The position numbers and the translations under genes were made by a program. Shown here piece after piece: positions 45,170 to 53,263 of a stretch of DNA of 64,000 nt. The stretch spans positions 1-64,000 of the forward strand of contig QXCQ01000245.1 in the NCBI GenBank assembly GCA_003576535.1, read 5' to 3'. The first letter of the stretch is position 1, and each line of letters starts with the position of its first letter. The DNA is from Nakamurella silvestris (GTDB lineage Bacteria > Actinomycetota > Actinomycetes > Mycobacteriales > Nakamurellaceae). Under the pieces are notes generated by a model. That model ran no database searches and was not told the origin of the DNA. It saw nothing but the letters and a program-made list of their open reading frames with translations.

Positions 45170-45382
45170 AGGAGCAGTCCGGCCATCGGCGACCGCAAGT
45201 CCGACCGGACCACCATCAGCCGAATCACAAGACCCAGCAGGACATGGGCCAACCTCACATATCTGGACCCCGGGGAGTTCTACAGTCAACAACGCCAGGC
45301 CCGGTGACGCCCCTGGGCGGGCCCATCAGGGCGCGCCGACAGGAATCGTCGACCGGCCACCTGCGGAACCTACGGAGTCCAG

Positions 45383-46675
45383 ATGCGATCTAGTCGTTGG
45401 GTGATCCTCGGCCTGGTGCTTGCCCTTGCCGTGGCCACCGGGGTCTTGGTCTACCAGAGCCGTACCGGCGCGAACGAGGCAGCCGACGGTCCGGTGACCA
45501 TCACCCAGACCACGACCCGCCCGCCCACCGGCCCGGCGGCACCGCCGGACACCTCGGGCAGCTCGGACGGACCGGGCAGCACCGACCCGGCGAGTACGGA
45601 CCCCGCTACCACCGACAGTGCGGGGACCAGCCCCGTCACACCCCCGGACGGCCGGCCCGCGACGAATCTGCCGATGAAGAAGTTGAAGAAGGGTCAGAAG
45701 CCCCCGCAGTTCATCATCTTCTCCTTCGACGGCGCGGGTAACACCACGAAGCTCAACGGGTTCATGGACACCGCAGCGAAGACCGATTCGCGGTTCGTCG
45801 GATTCCTGACCGGCCTGTACATGCTCTCCGATGACAAGGGCACCGACTACACCGGTCCGGGCCGCGACCCGGGGGAGTCCTCGGTGGGCTTCGGCGGCGA
45901 CTCAGCGGAGATCGTGCAGCGGGTCAAGGACTGGAACCGGATGTGGGCCGCCGGCAACGAGATGGGCACCCACTACAACGGCCACTTCTGCGGGGGCAGC
46001 GGCGACGCCTGGACCCAGGCCGACTGGACGAGCGAGCTCGACCAGGCCTTCACCTTCGTCGACGACTACAAGAAGCTCGACGACCTGCCGGACGCGCCCA
46101 CCATGAAGTTCACCAGCAAGGACGTCAAAGGCGGCCGGACCCCCTGCCTGGAAGGGGTCAGCACCGATGAGGCCTTCTCCAGCATGGCCCAGGTGTGGAA
46201 GGCCCACGGGATGACGTACGACTCGTCCAAGCCCGCCCCCCGCAACGGCATCTACTGGCCGCAGAAGGTCGACGGCATCTGGGAGTTCTACATGCCGTAC
46301 ATCTACTCACCCGGTTTCAAGGGGATGGTGCAGGCGATGGACTATTCCTTCTGGGTCAACTACAACGGCGGCGCTGAAGACCCGAGCAGTGCACCTGCGC
46401 TCCGCAAGATCGTCAGGCAGACCTACGACTACCTGTACGACCAGGCCTACAACGGCAACCGGGCACCGATCCTGATCGCCAACCACCTGAACAACTGGAA
46501 CGGCGATTCCTTCAACCCGCCGACCGAGGACTTCATGAGGGACACCTGTGGGAAGAAGGACACCTACTGCACCACCTACCAGGACGTCATCGCCTGGATG
46601 GAACTGCAGGATCCGGCCGTCCTGGCCGATCTGGAGGATGCCTACCCCGTGGCCGAGGAGATCCCCGCGGGCTGA
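45383..46675 (+). CDS. Exported polysaccharide deacetylase-like protein
   Basis: 430 residues. A signal-anchor (WVILGLVLALAVATGVLVY) and a Thr/Ser/Pro linker (about 30-100) precede the catalytic domain. That domain starts QFIIFSFDGAG, with the metal-binding Asp, and holds the H-x3-H pair in GNEMGTHYNGHFCGG. The later YSFWVNYNGG and ILIANHLNNWNG segments fit the NodB fold of carbohydrate esterase family 4. The natural target, peptidoglycan or another surface glycan, is unknown. It is alone, between the tRNA/repeat region and the nuclease locus. Confidence 0.82.
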   Translation: MRSSRWVILGLVLALAVATGVLVYQSRTGANEAADGPVTITQTTTRPPTGPAAPPDTSGSSDGPGSTDPASTDPATTDSAGTSPVTPPDGRPATNLPMKKLKKGQKPPQFIIFSFDGAGNTTKLNGFMDTAAKTDSRFVGFLTGLYMLSDDKGTDYTGPGRDPGESSVGFGGDSAEIVQRVKDWNRMWAAGNEMGTHYNGHFCGGSGDAWTQADWTSELDQAFTFVDDYKKLDDLPDAPTMKFTSKDVKGGRTPCLEGVSTDEAFSSMAQVWKAHGMTYDSSKPAPRNGIYWPQKVDGIWEFYMPYIYSPGFKGMVQAMDYSFWVNYNGGAEDPSSAPALRKIVRQTYDYLYDQAYNGNRAPILIANHLNNWNGDSFNPPTEDFMRDTCGKKDTYCTTYQDVIAWMELQDPAVLADLEDAYPVAEEIPAG

Positions 46676-46718
46676 CGGGCGACCCGGCTACGCCCTTCGC
46701 CCAGGTCCGTGGGGGACC

Positions 46719-46970
46719 ATGTTCAGTCATATGCTGCCTGTAACGTCGCTGGCCTGCGATGATTGGCTCATGACGGTTGGACAGGGACCCTGGGGCGCCC
46801 TTGGTGTGAACCTTTACCGCCCTGGTACCGCTCGAGAGGTCTTCGATGGGCCGGCCAATACCACCTTCGCCCCCTCAAGTACGCACCTGGTCGGGTTGCC
46901 CGATTCCTCTTGGTCGGGCCTGAACAGGCCGGTCTCTGAGGGATCGGCACCGTCCCTGATCTCGAAATGA
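46719..46970 (+). CDS. Small ORF overlapping the nuclease start
   Basis: An 83-residue ORF from ATG 46719 (ribosome site GGGGGA five bases before) ends at 46970, its TGA overlapping the nuclease ATG in ATGA. A shorter form starts at ATG 46770. The protein is not recognised; it has little charge and many Gly, Pro and Ser residues (GPWGALGVNLYRPGTAREV). The four-base overlap is typical for coupled genes, so an immunity or partner role is conceivable, but an upstream leader peptide or chance are also possible. Confidence 0.4.
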   Translation: MFSHMLPVTSLACDDWLMTVGQGPWGALGVNLYRPGTAREVFDGPANTTFAPSSTHLVGLPDSSWSGLNRPVSEGSAPSLISK

Positions 46971-47800
46971 AGTCGGGTTACGACCCGGGGTTTCTCGGCC
47001 TGCAGGTTCCGCTGCCGACAGTGCCGAGTCCGATCCCGACCACACAGTTGCCATATTCTCATTTCACTGTGGTTCTTCGACTCGATCGGCGACTTGCAGC
47101 TGTTTCGGCGGTGAACATCCATGGCGCCCTTCTCAAGGCCGTGCCTCGCACCATGGACCCATGGAGAATTGACCCCCGAGTCGGGGACGGGGCGCAGGCG
47201 ACCAACAGTATCTACGTGGGAAATGATTTTGACAGAGGTCACCTCACCCGCAGGGAGGATCCCTGCTGGGGTACCCAAGCCGAAGCGGAGGAAGCCAACA
47301 GTGACACATTTTATTTCACCAATGCAGCCCCTCAGGTGGCAACCTTCAATCAATCCAAGTCCCTGTGGCGCGGTCTCGAGGACTACGTGATCGAACACGC
47401 AGAAAAATATGAGCAGCGGCTGAATGTCTTCACTGGGCCGATTCTCGACGAAAGTGATCCGCTCTACCGCGGCTTGCGTGTGCCGCTGCAGTTCTACAAG
47501 ATCATCGCCTGGGTCGGAGAGGGCGGTCTATCTGCCACGGGGTACATTCTCGACCAGAGCGAACTGGTCGAACAGCTCCTGAGTGGCCCTTCCGTTCAAG
47601 CCTCGCCGCTTGGCAAGTACCGCACCTATCAGGTACCTGTTGAGCTGATCGCCGGGCGTACGGAACTCCACCTTCCAGAACTTGTGGATGCTGACGTCCT
47701 GACATTACCCGAGGATGCATTGCCAGGAACAATGAGTCGTGAATTGACTTTGACGCGCCTCGAAGATGTCCAATTGCTTCCCGGCCCCACTGCCGGGTGA
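46967..47800 (+). CDS. DNA/RNA non-specific endonuclease (NUC1, beta-beta-alpha-metal fold)
   Basis: 277 residues beginning MKSGYDPGFLG, an N-terminus shared by a group of bacterial NUC1 enzymes. The catalytic motif DRGH holds His92 (NDFDRGHLTRREDPCWG), and the metal-binding Asn128 region reads NAAPQVATFNQSKSLWRGLEDYV. There is no signal peptide, so it would act in the cytoplasm, unlike secreted NucA-type enzymes. Two 60-base stretches (47221-47340) counted by hand give 55% G+C, against about 68% around it, so recent transfer is likely. No ribosome site precedes its ATG; translation may depend on the small ORF it overlaps. A role in defence is possible but unproven. Confidence 0.85.
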   Translation: MKSGYDPGFLGLQVPLPTVPSPIPTTQLPYSHFTVVLRLDRRLAAVSAVNIHGALLKAVPRTMDPWRIDPRVGDGAQATNSIYVGNDFDRGHLTRREDPCWGTQAEAEEANSDTFYFTNAAPQVATFNQSKSLWRGLEDYVIEHAEKYEQRLNVFTGPILDESDPLYRGLRVPLQFYKIIAWVGEGGLSATGYILDQSELVEQLLSGPSVQASPLGKYRTYQVPVELIAGRTELHLPELVDADVLTLPEDALPGTMSRELTLTRLEDVQLLPGPTAG

Positions 47801-47851
47801 GCCGGTACCGATCCGAAACTCTGTTTGAAATGTGGTGAGTTCCCTCTCCGG

Positions 47852-47939
47852 CCGCGAGTGGACTGCCACACCCCACATTCCGGGGTGCAGCGGTCCACTG
47901 GAGCGAGACGTTCTGGGGTGCAGCGGTCCAGTGGAGCGG
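47852..47939. repeat. Family B element, broken copy
   Basis: The left arm (47852-47875) is identical over 24 bases to the perfect element at 23407 (CCGCGAGTGGACTGCCACAC...), but the right half is replaced by a tandem unit GGGGTGCAGCGGTCCA at 47882 and 47915, a 33-bp period. It lies between the convergent nuclease and acetyltransferase genes. Confidence 0.8.
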
Positions 47940-47975
47940 CGCAGTGGAGCGATGCAAGGCCGCCCAGCAAGCTGG

Positions 47976-48554
47976 TCACACAGCTGCAGCGGCCCCGGCA
48001 ATCCGGACGTGCACATGCATGTCGTGCCACCCGTCGACGTGCAGCAACGAACTGCGCCGGGTGCTCTCGAGGAGGTAGTCGGCCTTCTCCGCAACTCTGC
48101 AGGACGAGACGTTCTGGGTGGAGTGCTGCAACTCCAACCGATGCAGGCCCACTTCGTCGAAGGCCCACTCACTCAGCGCAGCAAGGGCTTTCGGGGCCAC
48201 TCCCTGCCCGCGAGCGGCCGGCAGCACCCAGTAGCCGACCTCCCCGAATCCCTCGCCCAGTTTGAGTCGCAGGCCGATACGTCCGTGCACCTTCCCCTCG
48301 ATCTCGACGGCCCAGTCGCAGGCGATCTCGGATGCCCAGCGCCCCGTCCAGGAATGCACCCACACCAGTGCCTCGCCGGCCGTCATCATTCGAAGATGCC
48401 ACCGCTGGATGTCCGGGTCCTGGTAGGCACCCACCAGGACGGGAATGTCGGATTCCGCCCATGGGCGCAGGACCAGCCCTTCGGACCTGATCACCGGCTG
48501 GGCGACCTCACCCAGCGTCCCGGGCGGAACAACGGCCTCCACCAAGCTGGGCAT
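47976..48554 (-). CDS. GNAT-family N-acetyltransferase (RimJ/RimL-like)
   Basis: 192 residues. The GNAT fold is seen from EGLVLRPWAESDIPVLVGAYQDPDIQRW (N-terminal strand and helix) to the acetyl-CoA loop LPAARGQGVAPKALAALSEWAF, close to the Q/RxxGxG/A motif, and GLHRLELQHSTQN (usually the acceptor part). It transfers acetyl from acetyl-CoA to an amine, often a protein N-terminus or an antibiotic; the substrate is unknown. It converges with the nuclease and lies 32 bp downstream of the GntR gene on the same strand. Confidence 0.85.
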   Translation of the reverse strand: MPSLVEAVVPPGTLGEVAQPVIRSEGLVLRPWAESDIPVLVGAYQDPDIQRWHLRMMTAGEALVWVHSWTGRWASEIACDWAVEIEGKVHGRIGLRLKLGEGFGEVGYWVLPAARGQGVAPKALAALSEWAFDEVGLHRLELQHSTQNVSSCRVAEKADYLLESTRRSSLLHVDGWHDMHVHVRIAGAAAAV

Positions 48555-48586
48555 CGGCTTCCTCTCTCAGAGCACGAGCAGGAGAA

Positions 48587-49300
48587 CTACATCGGCCCGA
48601 TCTCGGGCCCGTGGGTGTCGATCAGATGGGTGCGCAGGGCCTCGGAGAAGCCTTGCGGATCATCGTTGCGCAGGTGGGCGATGAGCCCGGTGTGCTCCTG
48701 AATGATCTGGTCGGTCCGTTCGAAAAGCTGTTCCTTCTGCGTGAACAGCAGCAGCCGCTGACGGTCGGTCAACCGGTCGCCCAGTTCGATGAGGAACGGG
48801 TTCTCCCCGGCCTCGACGAAGGTGCGGTGGAACTTGGTGGTCAGCTCGACGAAGGCGCCGATGTCCTGGGACTTGAGGACCGCGCGCTGAGCGGCGACCT
48901 GCGGTTCGAGTCGGTCGGCCAGTTCCAGCCGCGCCGCTGTGGTCGCCCGTTGGACCCCCATCGATTCCAGGATCAGCCGGGCGTCGGCCAGGTGGGCGAT
49001 GTCGCTCGCGCTCAGTCCCAGGACCAGGGCCCCCCGTTTGGGGTAGATGGACAGCCAACCCTCGTCCTGCAGTCGGGTCAGCGCCGAGCGGATCGGGGTC
49101 CGGCTGACCCCGATGGTCAGGGCCAGCTCGTTCTCGGAGAGCATCGTGCCCTCCCGATGGGTGCCGTCGATGATGGCGGCGCGGATCGCGTCGTAGGAGA
49201 TCTCCGCGGCGGTCTTGGGGGTCGGCACCGGTCCATGATCCCGCGAACGGCCCGGCCCGGTCGACGCGGCACGCGGCGAGGGCCCTACCAGGGTGTCCAT
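48587..49300 (-). CDS. GntR-family regulator (FadR subfamily, FCD domain)
   Basis: 237 residues from ATG 49300. An N-terminal GntR winged helix (about 25-95, EISYDAIRAAIIDGTHREGTMLSENELALTIGVSRTPIRSALTRLQDEGWL) precedes a helical FCD domain (about 105-230) with the metal-binding pattern D...H...H (FHRTFVEAGENPFLIEL, HTGLIAHL). FadR-type proteins sense small organic acids. The start overlaps the ccdA stop by one base (TGATG), so this regulator is third in the dsbA-ccdA operon, which it may control through the dyad at 50913-50932. Confidence 0.88.
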   Translation of the reverse strand: MDTLVGPSPRAASTGPGRSRDHGPVPTPKTAAEISYDAIRAAIIDGTHREGTMLSENELALTIGVSRTPIRSALTRLQDEGWLSIYPKRGALVLGLSASDIAHLADARLILESMGVQRATTAARLELADRLEPQVAAQRAVLKSQDIGAFVELTTKFHRTFVEAGENPFLIELGDRLTDRQRLLLFTQKEQLFERTDQIIQEHTGLIAHLRNDDPQGFSEALRTHLIDTHGPEIGPM

Positions 49301-50124
49301 CAACGATCCTGCGGCAACACCCGGCGGGCCGCGCGGACCCGATGGACGATCAGGATCCCGGCCAGGACGGCCAGGCACAGTCCGACGATCAGGATGTCGG
49401 GGACCGAGTCGGTGCTCTCCAAGGCCCAGCTCTCCAGGTGGTACTGGTCGGTGGCGCCGAGGATTCCACCCAGATCGGTGGTCCCGCGGGTGACGATGAG
49501 CAGCACCCCGATGCCGATCGAGAGCAGTCCGCCGACGATCTGGGTCCACGTGTTCGACCATCGGCCGATCCGCACCTCGCGCGGCCGCATCCAGTCGCGG
49601 ATCCGGCTCACCCGCCCCCAGATCAGGGCCAGTACCAGCAGGGGCAGTGTCATACCGGCGGCGAACACCAGCAGGACCAGCCCGCCCCGCAGCGGGCTGC
49701 CGCCCACGGCCGCGAGGGTGAGTACCGATCCGAGGATCGGGCCGGCGCAGGTGCCGGCCAGCCCGTACACGCTCCCGAGCAGGAAAACCGAGACGGTGGA
49801 GGTGCTCTCGGCTGCGGCTTGCCGGGTGAACATGGGCAGGCGCAGACCCGCCACCTGCACCGCGCCGAGGGTGATGACGACCACCGCCGCCGTGGTGACC
49901 AGCAGCATCTGATGGTCACGGACGAAGGAACCCATTGTCCCGGCCAGGATCCCGAGTGGAACGAGGGTGGTCGCCAGCCCCAGGAAGAACACCCCGGTCC
50001 GCCCCAGCAGCCGACCCGGGCTGGTGAACGCGTAGGAGAAGAAGGCCGGCAGGAGCATCACCGAACAGGGACTCAGCAGGGTCAGGACACCTCCGACAAG
50101 TGCGCCGGCAAAACCGATGTCCAT
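49300..50124 (-). CDS. ccdA: CcdA-type thiol electron transporter
   Basis: 274 residues with about six to eight helices. The family signature is the proline-flanked cysteines: LLSPCSVMLLPAF in the first helix and GTCAGPILGS in a later one. CcdA moves reducing power from cytoplasmic thioredoxin to thiol proteins outside the membrane, for cytochrome c maturation or disulfide repair. It is the partner of the DsbA-like gene two bases upstream, which it may keep reduced. Confidence 0.9.
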   Translation of the reverse strand: MDIGFAGALVGGVLTLLSPCSVMLLPAFFSYAFTSPGRLLGRTGVFFLGLATTLVPLGILAGTMGSFVRDHQMLLVTTAAVVVITLGAVQVAGLRLPMFTRQAAAESTSTVSVFLLGSVYGLAGTCAGPILGSVLTLAAVGGSPLRGGLVLLVFAAGMTLPLLVLALIWGRVSRIRDWMRPREVRIGRWSNTWTQIVGGLLSIGIGVLLIVTRGTTDLGGILGATDQYHLESWALESTDSVPDILIVGLCLAVLAGILIVHRVRAARRVLPQDR

Positions 50125-50126
50125 GT

Positions 50127-50900
50127 CTATCGTCCCGCGAGTGCCAGTTGCTCGTCGAGGATCCGCCGGAAGGTGTCGATCGGCTGCGCTCCGGCGACCA
50201 CCTCGTCACCGATGACGAAGTACGGAACCGACGTTGCTCCCAGGCGTTTGGCGCGTGAATTGCTGATCTCCACGGCCACCCGCAGGTCCTTCCGGTCGAG
50301 ATCGGCGGTGAACTTGTTGATGTCGGGCACACCGGCGGACTCGGCGAAGGTGATCAGCTTTTCCCGCGGCAGATCCGGGTGGGACCGTTCGGGTGCGGCG
50401 GCGTAGACGGCGGCCATGTACTCGTGGAACCTGCCCTGCTCGCCTGCCGCACGAGCGGCGACAGCCGCGTTCAAGGACTGCTCGCCGAACAGGATCGCAT
50501 CGTTGAATTCGTAACGGACCAAACCTTTGTCGACGTACTCCTGGATCAACGTCGGCAGGGTTTCGTTGGTGAAGACTGCGCAGAACGGGCACCGGAAGTC
50601 GGCCCATTCGGAGATGACGACGGGGGCGTCCACCGGCCCGAGGGCCTGTGGATCACCGTCTGTGCGCTGGGCCGGGCCACTGGTCGGGGATGTCGTGGGT
50701 GCTGCGTCCGAGCCCGGTGCGGTCGGCCCCGGCGCACTTGCCCCTGGTGTAGGCGCGTCCGAGGAGGTCTGGGCGACAACAACAATGGCAAGGAAGAACA
50801 CCACCGCTGCCAGGACGACGTTGACCCGCCGGGAGGTGCGCAGACTCTTCTGCAGGGCGGCGATCGACGTCGGTGCGGTGTTGCGGGTCCGGTTGCTCAT
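50127..50900 (-). CDS. Membrane-anchored DsbA-like thioredoxin-fold protein, second copy
   Basis: 257 residues from ATG 50900. A basic N-terminus and one anchor helix (VVLAAVVFFLAIVVVAQT) are followed by a Pro/Thr/Ala linker (about 45-80) and a thioredoxin domain whose active site reads FRCPFCAVFTN (CPFC). A late ATSVPYFVIGDEVV carries the cis-proline. Together with ccdA it forms an oxidoreductase module. It is related to the gene at 7527 (CPYC). A GntR regulator ends the operon. A promoter dyad lies 13 bp upstream of the start. Confidence 0.88.
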   Translation of the reverse strand: MSNRTRNTAPTSIAALQKSLRTSRRVNVVLAAVVFFLAIVVVAQTSSDAPTPGASAPGPTAPGSDAAPTTSPTSGPAQRTDGDPQALGPVDAPVVISEWADFRCPFCAVFTNETLPTLIQEYVDKGLVRYEFNDAILFGEQSLNAAVAARAAGEQGRFHEYMAAVYAAAPERSHPDLPREKLITFAESAGVPDINKFTADLDRKDLRVAVEISNSRAKRLGATSVPYFVIGDEVVAGAQPIDTFRRILDEQLALAGR

Positions 50901-50912
50901 CGTGCCTAGGAT

Positions 50913-50932
50913 ACAAGTTGCATCCAAGTTGT
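50913..50932. promoter_or_regulatory. Operator-like dyad before the dsbA-ccdA-gntR operon
   Basis: ACAAGTTGCATCCAAGTTGT is an imperfect 20-bp palindrome in which 16 positions are symmetric (ACAA-TTG-AT-CAA-TTGT). It stands 13 bp upstream of the first start codon, close to where a promoter would end. GntR-family proteins bind dyads of this size, and the GntR gene is in the operon. Confidence 0.5.
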
Positions 50933-51056
50933 CAAAGCGGCCGTGGGCAGCACACGAGCTGCGTGCGGTCGCGCCGATGAAAGCCGGGCAGGTGCGTGAT
51001 CCCTTACCGGAGAAGGGGTGTCACGCCCGCTCTGCGAGTTGTCCGGTTCGGGTGGA

Positions 51057-51731
51057 TCAGACCGTGTTGACCGGGCCGATCGCGGTGCTGGCCTCGACCA
51101 GTCCTTCGGCCAACCGGTAGTTGGCGGCGACGATCCCCAGGCGGCCCTCGGAGATCTCGTTGCTGATCAGCGCCGAGGTGCGGAGCAGCTCGGCCACACA
51201 CCCGCGCAGGTGCGCACGCCCGACCTCGAAGGTGTCGATCAGGTCCGGGTCCACCCGCGGGGACAGAGGGTTGTCGCGGAGCCAGACCTCTTGTACGGCA
51301 GGGATGATCGGCTGGATCTGCCGGGCGATGTTGACGGGCAGTTCCGGCGGATCCGGCTGCTGGGACTGGACCGCGGCAGCGATGGCACCGCACTGATCGT
51401 GGGCCAGCACCACGATCAACGACACCTTGAGGACTGCGACGGCGTACTCCAGCGACCCGATGACGGTGTCGGACACCACCTGTCCGGCGTTGCGGACGAC
51501 GAAGAGGTCGCCGAGTCCCTTGTCGAAGATCAACTCGGCGGCCAACCGTGAATCGGAGCAGCCGAACAGCGCCACCGGAGGGTTCTGGCTGTGATGGTTC
51601 TGCTGCCGGTAGGCGACGTCCTGCCGGGGGTGCTGCGCGTCCCCGATGATGAACCGCCGATTCCCTTCCAGCATGAGCGCCCAGGCTTCGGCGGGGGAGA
51701 GAGGCGGCAGCGGTGTGGCGATGGAGGACAC
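51057..51731 (-). CDS. Beta-class carbonic anhydrase
   Basis: 224 residues from GTG 51731, chosen for its GAGGGA site. The zinc ligands are Cys58, Asp60 with Arg62 (FGCSDSR), His111 and Cys114 (AHDQCGA), exactly the beta-carbonic-anhydrase order. It interconverts CO2 and bicarbonate in the cytoplasm, supporting carboxylating enzymes. The frame is open to 51941, but the upstream part is a low-complexity Pro/Arg stretch. It is monocistronic. Confidence 0.93.
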   Translation of the reverse strand: MSSIATPLPPLSPAEAWALMLEGNRRFIIGDAQHPRQDVAYRQQNHHSQNPPVALFGCSDSRLAAELIFDKGLGDLFVVRNAGQVVSDTVIGSLEYAVAVLKVSLIVVLAHDQCGAIAAAVQSQQPDPPELPVNIARQIQPIIPAVQEVWLRDNPLSPRVDPDLIDTFEVGRAHLRGCVAELLRTSALISNEISEGRLGIVAANYRLAEGLVEASTAIGPVNTV

Positions 51732-51977
51732 GGGTTTTCCCTCGTCGATGTGGTTCAGGCCGTCATGCCCCGGTGGGCGGGCGGCTGGAGGAGTGGACGG
51801 CTGGGGGCGGGGAGGCACAGGTGGACATGAAAACGGTGGACATGAAGAACGGCGGACAGGAAGAACATAGTGCCCGCGGCCCCGAGCTCCCGCACCGGCA
51901 GGCCAACCGCAGCACCCGCACCGGCAGGGCATCCCCGGCATCGGCAGGCCGGCCGCAGCACCCGCACCGGCGAGTCC

Positions 51978-52460
51978 CTAGGAACCGGCGATCTCTGCGC
52001 GCTCGGGAGCGACCGACAGATAACGACGGAACAGAGCGACCTGCCGGCGTGCGGGGATGGTGGCCGTGATGCCGGTGGAGGAGGCGGCCAGCAGGATCGT
52101 GCTGGTCAGGTCGTCGAGGCGGCTGCGGGTCGGCGCCGAGACCAGGAGTGCGGTGCTGCTCGCGCGGATCTGGGCCCCGGTCCGGTCCTCCAGGGCTCCG
52201 AGGTTCAGGCCGGCAAGTGCTTCGGCGAACTGTCGTCGACGGGTCGGTGTGCCGCCGTCGACGTCCACGAAGCGGTGCACCGCAGTGGCGGTCTGCACAT
52301 GCCCGAACTGTTCGACAAGGACGTCCCCGGCGTGGTGCTGGAGGAACGGCGGTTCCTCCGCGCTGATGGGCGGCAGGATGCTGGGCAGCAGATCGACCAC
52401 GCCGTCCAGACTCTCGTCCGCGTCCAGTCGCATGCGGCGGGGGAAGCAGGGGGTTTTCAC
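51978..52460 (-). CDS. Hypothetical protein
   Basis: 160 residues from GTG 52460, which has AGGAG eight bases upstream; the frame continues to 52526. No family is recognised. It starts KTPCFPRRMRLDADESLDGVVDLLPS and ends in a helical, Arg-rich region (QVALFRRYLSVAPERAEI). The middle has several TRR and DRTGAQIRASSTALLVSAPT segments. There is no signal peptide or membrane helix. Codon use is like the host. It lies between the carbonic anhydrase and MarR genes with wide spacers on both sides. Confidence 0.5.
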   Translation of the reverse strand: MKTPCFPRRMRLDADESLDGVVDLLPSILPPISAEEPPFLQHHAGDVLVEQFGHVQTATAVHRFVDVDGGTPTRRRQFAEALAGLNLGALEDRTGAQIRASSTALLVSAPTRSRLDDLTSTILLAASSTGITATIPARRQVALFRRYLSVAPERAEIAGS

Positions 52461-52636
52461 GGCCGTTCTCCTGGTGATTCGTGATGGACGACGATGGTCG
52501 GCCACATCGATTCTGCTGTTCTTCACCGCTGCTGTCGTCCTTCCGGCGTGGTATCCCTGAGCTGATGCGCAGGTGGTACAGCGCCGCAGGCGCAGCAGGT
52601 ATTCCTGGTCACGGGTGATGGATCGGCCCGGGGTGA

Positions 52637-53125
52637 TCAGTCGTCAGCACCGCAGTGTTCCGGGTCGACGCCGGGCCTGGGCCAGCGCCGCTTCTCCAGC
52701 CGCTCGATATCGCCGTTGAACCGGGCGAGGGCGGCGGCGAACTCGGCGACCTCCTCGGCGGTCCAGTTCTCCAGCACCCGTTCCAGCCCGCGGTTGTTGA
52801 CCTCCCGGTGCTCGTCGACCCGCGCGGAACCCTCCTCCGACAGGCGGAACTTGCGGGCGATCCCGCCGTCCGGATCCGGGATCCGGGTCACCAGACCGGA
52901 TTTCAGCATCGATGCCGTTTGCCGGTTGAGGGTCGAGACATCCAGGCCGAGGGCCTCGCTGAGCTGGCTGATCGACATCGGTCCGTCGAGCTGGATCCGG
53001 CGGAGCAGTACATAGGCGCTGCGGTCGAGCAGGCGGTTGTCGGCCGTCGCCTGGTTCTTGTAGAAGTACCCGTGCCGCATCAGCACCATGGTTTCGAACT
53101 CGACGAGGTCGGTCGGTTTTTCCAC
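52637..53125 (-). CDS. MarR-family regulator
   Basis: 162 residues. The winged helix covers about 35-110 (SAYVLLRRIQLDGPMSISQLSEALGLDVSTLNRQTASMLKSGLVTRIPDPDGGIARKFRLSEEG). The C-terminal helices form the dimer. It is divergent from the 14-helix MFS exporter at 53264. In the space between, TGTATNNNNCACA occurs three times at 18-bp steps, which makes it the likely repressor of both genes. ATG 53125 has AAAGGA before it. Confidence 0.9.
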   Translation of the reverse strand: MEKPTDLVEFETMVLMRHGYFYKNQATADNRLLDRSAYVLLRRIQLDGPMSISQLSEALGLDVSTLNRQTASMLKSGLVTRIPDPDGGIARKFRLSEEGSARVDEHREVNNRGLERVLENWTAEEVAEFAAALARFNGDIERLEKRRWPRPGVDPEHCGADD

Positions 53126-53182
53126 GAGGTGGTCCTTTCCGGGTACAAGTTCGGGATCCTTCCCAGCTTACCGCAGGTGATG

Positions 53183-53231
53183 TGTATCACGCACAAGGCA
53201 TGTATTCAGCACAGGATATGTATCGTACACA
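53183..53231. promoter_or_regulatory. Three iterated operators, 18-bp period
   Basis: TGTATCACGCACA (53183-53195), TGTATTCAGCACA (53201-53213) and TGTATCGTACACA (53219-53231) share TGTATNNNNCACA and lie exactly 18 bp apart. The third also contains a TGTATCGTACA dyad. The array covers the promoter region between the MarR and MFS genes and ends 32 bp before the MFS start. Confidence 0.75.
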
Positions 53232-53263
53232 TCGAACATCACCCGGTCTGTGCAGGAGAACCC

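Noticed and set aside
46719-47800. Toxin-antitoxin pair
   Set aside because: The small ORF has none of the features of known antitoxins, and the nuclease is not a known toxin family. Position alone is not enough, so it is reported only as a candidate.
51732-51941. N-terminal extension of the carbonic anhydrase
   Set aside because: The frame is open, but the sequence is a low-complexity Cys/Pro/Arg stretch without a ribosome site, while GTG 51731 has one.
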